Positions 56,887 to 64,000 of a stretch of DNA of 64,000 nt are shown in pieces; the stretch's first letter is position 1, and each line of letters opens with the position of its first letter. The stretch is from Liolophura sinensis (lineage: Eukaryota; Mollusca; Polyplacophora; Chitonida; Chitonidae). The notes under the pieces are model-generated. The model saw only the letters and a list, made by a program, of their open reading frames with translations. It did not search any database and was not told where the DNA came from. Both the position numbers and the translations under genes were made by a program. Location: contig NC_088297.1 in NCBI RefSeq assembly GCF_032854445.1, positions 3,843,991 through 3,907,990 on the forward strand, in the 5' to 3' direction.

Positions 56887-57029
56887 TTATAACTCATATA
56901 ACATATATTTGCTCTTTTCATTAATGCTATGATGACTGCAGTTCCTGTCCATTTCAAAAATCGCCCTTGAGAATTGACGGAACATCTTATCCAGGAAGGT
57001 GGGATTTGTAAAGGGATTCAACCCTTCCA
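56887..57029 (-). CDS. terminal exon fragment, cut by the assembly gap
   Basis: From the gap edge the minus strand is open for 46 codons to TAA: EGLNPFTNPTFLDKMFRQFS, RAIFEMDRNCSHHSINEKSK, YMLYEL. The other frames hold stops, and composition is unlike the AT-rich repeats nearby. It looks like the C-terminus of a real protein, but I do not recognise the family. Upstream exons would lie in or beyond the gap (higher coordinates). The candidate exon at 61446-61527 on the same strand may belong to it, unproven. Confidence 0.5.
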
Positions 57030-57229
57030 NNNNNNNNNNNNNNNNNNNNNNNNNNNNNNNNNNNNNNNNNNNNNNNNNNNNNNNNNNNNNNNNNNNNNNN
57101 NNNNNNNNNNNNNNNNNNNNNNNNNNNNNNNNNNNNNNNNNNNNNNNNNNNNNNNNNNNNNNNNNNNNNNNNNNNNNNNNNNNNNNNNNNNNNNNNNNNN
57201 NNNNNNNNNNNNNNNNNNNNNNNNNNNNN
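57030..57229. other. assembly gap, 200 N
   Basis: Exactly 200 N, a standard placeholder size. It coincides with the left edge of duplication copy B and truncates the coding fragment at 56887-57029. Confidence 0.99.
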
Positions 57230-57824
57230 TAATGTAGCTGCATCTGATCTATTTGAAATAATACAACCAGTAGACAGAGCTACTGTATTTTAAGAGCTGA
57301 CAGTGTATACATATTTGTTAAGCTTTCCTAATGTGTGCTTTTATTCCATTATTAACTTGTCATGACTAAGGTATACATGTATTTATGCCTTTGTATATGT
57401 CATTTTTTTTGCTGTAATGACATGAATATTGTTATTTACAACTTCTGATATTATTGATTGTTATAGATTTTCTCAAATATATTTATGTAAAACATTTTTC
57501 TCTTGTTATAGGCTTTTTTAGCACAGAGTAAAGGTTTGTGGAAATATGTGAATGCAAAGTTTTAATGGTGAATGTACAGGTATATTTATATGCATGTGTT
57601 ACATGGTACCAGTACTTACAGTAATTCTTCCACCTTTTTTCATGTTTGTAAGATGTTTATTCAAGCATATTCTGAAGGCAATTTTTCTGTGTTGACTGCT
57701 AAAATTATACTTTTTGTGCAGCCCTGAAATTGACCAATCCAATGTATTGTCTCCAATATTGTATTAAAGATTGCATAAATTGCACTGAAATTAGCTCTTT
57801 CACATGCGAAATGGTTGAGGAATT

Positions 57825-58135
57825 AGGGTAACAATTTATCAGTCATATGACAAAGAGTCATTAGGTGTGTGCAGATATACAATGTCTTCTAGTCACAGGG
57901 CGATTCCGTGCTGCCAAAGTGTTGTCGCCACTGAAGTATCATGTGGAAGACAACCAGACATGACACCTCACCCAGTCCACATTTTACTGACAACCAGTCC
58001 TGTTTCCTTGCTCTAACCTCTCAGTGCTGAGTGCAAAACAAGGCAGCAACAAGTCTTTGGAATGACCTGACCAAGATTTGATCCCGGTCTCCTGACTCCT
58101 GGTGGACATTCAAACCATTAAAGCCACCAAAGCAA
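57825..58135 (-). mobile_element. SINE family 3 in copy B
   Basis: Same element as 49711-50014 with a few substitutions and single-base indels. Confidence 0.8.
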
Positions 58136-58561
58136 TCTTTCCAGTGTTTAATATCTATCTTAAATTTGCTTCCTGGTATGTGCATTGGTTACTCCATTCT
58201 GCTTCAGCCACATGTAACACGTGATATTGCTTGAAGATTATAAATTTGGGATGCTAACTGAAAAATTTTCTGGGTCCAGTTCAAAAGTGTATTAGCACTT
58301 AATCCTGATATTAAATGTAGTCTGGACTTACATGACATCAAATTTATATAGCACCAAGACTGGTATTAAGATTTAAGTCTGGCTTAATTTTTAATACACT
58401 TTAGAACAACAGGACTATGAACTTCCTTTACTATAAAGGGGAGTTAAATTGAGTTGACTGATAGGTTGATATGACAAACCACGAGCATATATGCCTGGTT
58501 AAGGGACTGATTAAAATTCTCCCCCACAAAATTTTACTGTTTTTACTTACTTGATACTGTT

Positions 58562-58808
58562 TAATTTATTTTTTTATTTGATTGGTCTTTTACGCCGTAC
58601 TCAAGAATATTTCACTTTTATGATGGCGGCCAGCATTATGGTGGGAGGAACCCACAACCATCCGCAGGTTGCTGGCAGGCCTTCCCACATACGGCCGGAG
58701 AGGAAATCAGCATAAACTGGACTTGAGCTCACAGCGACCGCATTGGTGCGAGACTCCTGGGTCATTACGCTGCGCTAGCGCGCTAACCAAGTGAGCCACG
58801 GAGGCCCC
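58562..58808 (-). mobile_element. SINE family 1 in copy B
   Basis: Counterpart of 50432-50679 with the same internal deletion. Confidence 0.93.
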
Positions 58809-59214
58809 AATAATGTTTAAACGCTGCACTGAAGTGTTTTTCGCTGTTTATGATGAAGGTCAGGAAACTGGGTGGATATAGTGGAATTCAGCGCCCAGGG
58901 CAACGTATATAGTGTTAAGTGGCAACGTATATTCCATGGCAACAAGTAGTCTGTAGGTATTACGTTGCCATGGAAATTACGTGTGGATGAAACAACAGCT
59001 GCACAAGCGTCACCCACCGACTGTCCCCCACGCATGCTGCCAAGGCCTCACATGTAGGAACAAATTTCATAACGCATGGCTCAATCACGCAAATCCGTGC
59101 ATCACAATTAAGACACAGGAATGTGCAAAAATATTTCATTTCTGTGAATTGGCTTTTTAAAGATCAACCACATAAACATCAGCCAGCTATTCATCAGTAA
59201 GCTGCGGTGAACCG

Positions 59215-60745
59215 GGCATTTAGAAGTGCAACCACAAAAACCAGCTATCACCACGTTAACAATGAACCTTGGTGGAATAGGGGTTTTAGAAGTACAACCA
59301 CAAAAACCAGCTATCACCACGTTAACAATGAACCTTGGTGAATAGGGGTTTTAGACGTACAACCACAAAAACCAGCTATCACCACGTTAACAATGAACCT
59401 TGGTGAATAGGGGTTTTAGAAGTGCAACCACAAAAACCAGCTATCACCACGTTAACAATGGACCTTGGTGAATAGGGGTTTTAGACGTACAACCACAAAA
59501 ACCAGCTATCACCACGTTAACAATGAACCTTGGTGAATAGGGTTTTAGAAGTGCAACCACAAAAACCAGCTATCACCACGTTAACAATGAATCTTGGTGA
59601 ATAGGGGTTTTAGAAGTGCAACCACAAAAACCAGCTATCACCACGTTAACAATGAATCTTGGTGAATAGGGGTTTTAGAAGTGCAACCACAAAAACCAGC
59701 TATCACCACGTTAACAATGAATCTTGGTGAATAGGGGTTTTAGAAGTGCAACCACAAAAACCAGCTATCACCATGTTAACAATGACCTTGGTGAATAGGG
59801 GTTTTAGAAGTGCAACCACAAAAACCAGCTATCACCACGTTAACAATGAACCTTGGTGAATAGGGGTTTTAGAAGTGCAACCACAAAAAACCAGCTATCA
59901 CCACGTTAACAATGAACCTTGGTGAATAGGGGTTTTAGAAGTGCAACCACAAAAACCAGCTATCACCACGTTAACAATGAACCTTGGTGAATAGGGGTTT
60001 TAGACGTACAACCACAAAAACCAGCTATCACCACGTTAACAATGAACCTCGGTGAATAGGGGTTTTTAGAAGTGCAACCACAAAAACCAGCTATCACACG
60101 TTAACAATGAATCTCGGTGAATAGGGGTTTTAGAAGTGCAACCACAAAAACCAGCTATCACCACGTTAACAATGAATCTTGGTGAATAGGGGTTTTAGAA
60201 GTGCAACCACAAAAACCAGCTATCACCACGTTAACAATGAATCTTGGTGAATAGGGGTTTTAGACGTACAACCACAAAAACCAGCTATCACCACGTTAAC
60301 AATGAACCTTGGTGAATAGGGGTTTTAGACGTACAACCACAAAAACCAGCTATCACCACGTTAACAATGAACCTTGGTGAATAGGGGTTTTAGACGTACA
60401 ACCACAAAAACCAGCTATCACCACGTTTAACAATGAACCTTGGTGAATAGGGGTTTTTAGACGTACAACCACAAAAACCAGCTATCACCACGTTAACAAT
60501 GAACCTTGGTGAATAGGGGTTTTAGACGTACAACCACAAAAACCAGCTATCACCACGTTAACAATGAACCTTGGTGAATAGGGGTTTTAGACGTACAACC
60601 ACAAAACCAGCTATCACCACGTTAACAATGAACCTTGGTGAATAGGGGTTTTAGACGTACAACCACAAAAACCAGCTATCACCACGTTAACAATGAACCT
60701 TGGTGAATAGGGGTTTTAGAAGTGCAACCACAAAAACCAGCTATA
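59215..60745. repeat. 65-bp tandem array, ~23 copies (copy B)
   Basis: Same unit as 51115-51980 but ten or so units longer. The GACGTAC type forms a homogeneous block of about eight units at the right side (60260-60715), while GAAGTGC units dominate the left and middle. Confidence 0.97.
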
Positions 60746-60872
60746 AGCCAAATAGACCTACATACATTCGGTAATAGCTAGGTCAGCATCAGGATCCATA
60801 TATTCAAAAAGAGCCGTGACATCCACCAAAAAGTCCATGCGTGTCGTCTTGCACTAAAGGCCCCTCGATAAG

Positions 60873-60955
60873 TTCATTTATTTATTTGTTTGTTGTTTTA
60901 CGCCATACTCGCGAATATTTCAGACACATCTGCCAGCAATATGCTGGGAGGAAAC
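60873..60955 (-). mobile_element. SINE family 1 tail fragment in copy B
   Basis: Counterpart of 52111-52192. Confidence 0.75.
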
Positions 60956-61233
60956 CTAAGGCCAATTTAACAACGCTATTTCTGACTCAAGTCAGAAACG
61001 TGATCTTAAAGCTTATTTTTTCGGCCGTAGAAATTAAAAATTTTATCCACTTCACCCATGTTATATTAACAAAAATGTGTCCAAATTTCAACTTCGTGTA
61101 CTAAAAACTAAGCTTTGTGAAGGAGTTTTAAATTTTGATTTAAGTCTGTCCCTCGATAAGTGCCCTTGCTAAAAGACACAACGGAAAGAATTTGCCTGAA
61201 GAAATAGAGTAACTGACCAATCAAATATGTGAC

Positions 61234-61322
61234 GGACAGACGGAACATACAGACAGACAGACAGACAGATGGAATAGACAGACAGACATGGAATAGACAG
61301 ACAGACAGACAGATAGACGGAA
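61234..61322. repeat. (CAGA)n tract, copy B
   Basis: Shorter counterpart of 52478-52635. Confidence 0.93.
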
Positions 61323-61445
61323 CAGACTTTATACAGACCTGCTTGTTGCATCTTACACGTTTAACAATGACAAAACACACATCTTAAGAGTGAATCTAAA
61401 ATTTTATTCATATCTGCGTCCCATTATACATACATGCATCTGTAC

Positions 61446-61527
61446 CTTTGGACTTCCCTAATTCCTCAACCTTTTCACATCTGAAAGAACAACTTTCAGC
61501 GCAATTTATGCACATTTTGAAAGTTGA
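61446..61527 (-). CDS. candidate exon, Cys-rich peptide (copy B)
   Basis: Same 82-bp block as 52758-52839, with acceptor CTCTCCACAG|, the same predicted peptide and donor AAAG|GTACAG. The only internal difference is synonymous. It is on the same strand as, and upstream of, the terminal exon fragment at 56887-57029. Confidence 0.45.
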
Positions 61528-61666
61528 CTGTGGAGAGAAAACTACGTTGGTTGGATTGGCCAATTTCAGGGCTTCACAAAAAGTGTAACTTTATCAGATC
61601 AATGCTTTCAGACTATGCTAAAATGAACACCTTGGAAACACGCAAAAAGGCTGAAGAATCAAAATA

Positions 61667-61680
61667 GTCACCATGGCAAC
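61667..61680. promoter_or_regulatory. RFX X-box (copy B)
   Basis: GTCACCATGGCAAC retained unchanged, although about 16 bp immediately beside it are deleted relative to copy A. Confidence 0.5.
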
Positions 61681-63250
61681 CCATGTCACCAAACAATAAA
61701 AACAATTTTGTTCCATCACTCAAATATTCTTCGACCTTTCATTTTAGTGTGTTTTACTTTTTATATTATCTTTTTTTTTTTTAAATAACTTTTCTTTCGG
61801 TTTCTTTTAAACATTTATTTTTTTTTTCAATTTTTACTATTATTTTTTTTTTTCAGTTTTTTTATTAATGTCTGTGTACATTTTTTTTCTTTCGTAGTTT
61901 GATTGACATTAGTAATGAGGAGAAATACCTGTGAGTAAAACAAGGTAAGAAGAAAAAACAAACTGAATTTCATCATATTGTGCTATTTAATATAACAATA
62001 ATTAAACCTGTGACAGACGGACAGACAAACAGACTGAAACTAATTCATAATATGTACAATTGAATGTATATGCTGTGTAATAAATATATGTGTACAAAAG
62101 TTATTGTAAATTCTGCATGAAGTATCAAAACTGTAGTTGAACACTGCGCTTGTATAATGCAAACACGAAGACAAATTGCACTATTACAACATATCTAAAC
62201 TGTGTTCTTTTTTTTTTTTTAACACATAATTTGAAATCTATTTTAGTCTTTATTTTACTATCTCTATTCTCTGTCTACGGAAAACAAGTGCATTCTCACT
62301 TGCACAATTCCTGATTGATATTTCACGCATATTAAAAGACATGTGCGTAAAAAAGTGTAATCTGGCACAAATATGTGAAAATGATTCAAGACGGTGCTAT
62401 AAAAAAACTTAAGGAAAACAGTAAGATCTGTATATAAACAGTAAAAAATTGTATTAAAGCTTAAACAGATGCATCTGCGGCATTAAAGCTGCACCAACTC
62501 AATATACAAATACTGGGATTATGTATCCAGTACCAGACACACATCATGTGAAGTACCAGGACCCCATACCACAAAGTGATTCATTATTTTTTGCTTCAGT
62601 CAAAACTCAAAACCTTAATATAACAAATAATACCAAATTTATGGTCTCAGGGTATCAAATTTTGGTACCTTTGTCTTCATACCATCAAGTGTCCTGAATC
62701 TCAACTTACATGGTCTAAAAGATAAATCTGTATATAACATGTTAAATCCCAGACTGAAGTCAAACTCGGTTTGGGGAATTCCACCCCCCACCCCCCAACC
62801 CTCCCACTACCCCTTGTCATTGTACATGTCTATATCAACTACTAGTGACTAATTAATGCACACCTGGCTTTCTGTGTGTCACTAAAAACTTTCTATGGTA
62901 TTTTTTTTCAAGAATACTTTGTTTCCATCTACAGATACAGTATAACAGTGTAGTTTACAATACATTTGAAACTACGAAGATTTTTCAAAAAAAAAAAAAA
63001 TTGAAATAATTATTAATTACGTTACACCTGTTTTTGGCTAAGATATGGGCTAATTATAATTTGACTTCATGGAATATCAATTGGAATTCTGGGAAGACTT
63101 AACTTGCCACCTTATATTTTACATGCACACCTAATAATCTTCTACAACACTGCTATGATTAACCCACAATTTTGTAAGGAGATGCTAAATAGATACATCA
63201 AGGAATTTACCTATTTACCTATCTTGTATACAAATGTACATCATACAATT
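61681..63250. other. non-coding, AT- and T-rich (copy B)
   Basis: Counterpart of 53013-54580, with poly-T tracts and the block repeated at 55948-56300. No gene seen. Confidence 0.5.
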
Positions 63251-63251
63251 C

Positions 63252-63722
63252 ACTTTCCACCAATGAAAACATTACAAATATCTCCACAACTGAGAACATC
63301 ACAAATGTCTGCACTCATGAGAGCATAACTACTGTCTCCACCAATGAGAACTCCACAACTGTATTCACCAATGAAAACATCACGAATGTCTCCACCAATG
63401 AGAACATCATAAATGTCTCCACAACTGAGAACTTCAAATGTCTCCACAACTGAGAACTTCAAAGGTCTCCACCACTGAGAACTTCAAAGGTCTCCACCAC
63501 TGAGAAAATCACAAATCTCTCCACCACTGAGAAAATCACAAATCTCTCCACCACTGAGAAAATCACAAATCTCTCCACCACTGACAGCATAACAGTTGCC
63601 TCCACCAATAAGAACTTCACAAATGTCTCCATCCACATCAGTTAAAAAGTCACAAATGTCTGCACCAATAAGAACAGTACAAATATCTTCACCAATAAGA
63701 ATATCACAAATATTTTCGCCAC
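63252..63722. repeat. 27-bp tandem array (copy B)
   Basis: As 54585-55005 but with two extra ACCACTGAGAAAATCACAAATCTCTCC units. Confidence 0.88.
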
Positions 63723-64000
63723 ATTTTGATCCGTGTCAAACTGGCAAAGACTCACAGGTATTTATTGTTTGTTAAACTATTATTAAAATGTCACCAAAAA
63801 TTGATGATATTATCAAAAAGATGAATTTCCAAATTCTTTATCTGAAGATTTTACAAACCAAATATGATTATTTCGTGAAATAAATTCCAAATTAATTATC
63901 CTACAAATAATGTTATCTTAGAGCTGATGAGCTTTTTTAAAAAGCAAATTTATACACGCACGTATTAAATTAGGTCATTTAAACCGTACAGCTGCAGCAT

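Larger units (their letters stand above)
57230..64000 (+). repeat. large segmental duplication, copy B
   Basis: Direct-orientation copy of 49112-55273, starting at the gap and running to the end of the window. Offset is about 8.1 kb at the start and 8.7 kb at the end because the tandem arrays are longer here. Confidence 0.95.

Noticed and set aside
1-64000. Multi-gene undescribed defence or biosynthetic system
   Set aside because: The only clusters of genes are the transposon pair and unrelated single genes; nothing supports a coordinated system.

Overview
The window reads as animal nuclear DNA, most likely from a mollusc (probably a bivalve). It has genes split by GT-AG introns, an AT-rich background, a 200-N scaffold gap, and about twenty copies of tRNA-headed SINEs whose tail carries the GTTTTACGCCGTACTCAAGAATATTTCAC motif family (about 25 nt) that is common in mollusc genomes. 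The species is not determinable from the sequence alone. There are no prokaryotic features, no CRISPR array and no rRNA.

Layout. 1-3393: non-coding DNA with a short 29-bp tandem array and SINE fragments. 3394-7276: a structurally complete PIF/Harbinger DNA transposon with matched inverted termini and two intact two-exon genes, a DDE nuclease on the minus strand and a MADF/BESS DNA-binding partner on the plus strand. The second exon of each gene lies in the intron of the other. 8503-15648: a complete SLCO (OATP) membrane transporter gene on the minus strand. I reassembled nine coding exons by splice sites and phase; they give 673 codons including the OATP signature and the Kazal-like extracellular loop. 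A 5'-untranslated exon probably lies near 16606. Directly upstream, in divergent orientation, is a candidate signal-peptide exon (16959-17069), so 16606-16959 may be a bidirectional promoter. 17070-33800: mostly repeats, with SINEs of at least four families, a 50-bp array, a Tc1/mariner-derived element with long inverted repeats, a near-perfect 48-bp hairpin, and a few isolated splice-bounded exon candidates. 33810-41170: a 7.4-kb minisatellite of about 38-bp units (roughly 190 copies) with higher-order structure. 41171-44700: short arrays, one intact SINE with target-site duplication, and promoter-like DNA. 44758-46468: a three-exon plus-strand gene for a 164-residue protein resembling ciliary microtubule inner protein CIMIP5 (C2orf50), with an RFX-type X-box-like site about 335 bp upstream. 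46470-49110: 3' flank and small arrays. 49112-55273 and 57230-64000: two copies of the same >6-kb segment in direct orientation, separated by unique sequence and the N gap. Each copy holds a 65-bp tandem array (about 13 versus 23 units), two SINEs, a (CAGA)n tract, an 82-bp candidate exon and a perfect X-box.

How the parts relate. The firm genes are SLCO (transport of organic anions across the plasma membrane), CIMIP5-like (axonemal microtubule lumen) and the two transposon proteins (mobilisation of the Harbinger element). They are not functionally linked to each other. Most of the rest is repeat-driven. I found no convincing undescribed system of several genes. The best leads are the intact, interlocked Harbinger element, the higher-order organisation of the 38-bp array, and the possible minus-strand gene in the duplicated segment at the right end.
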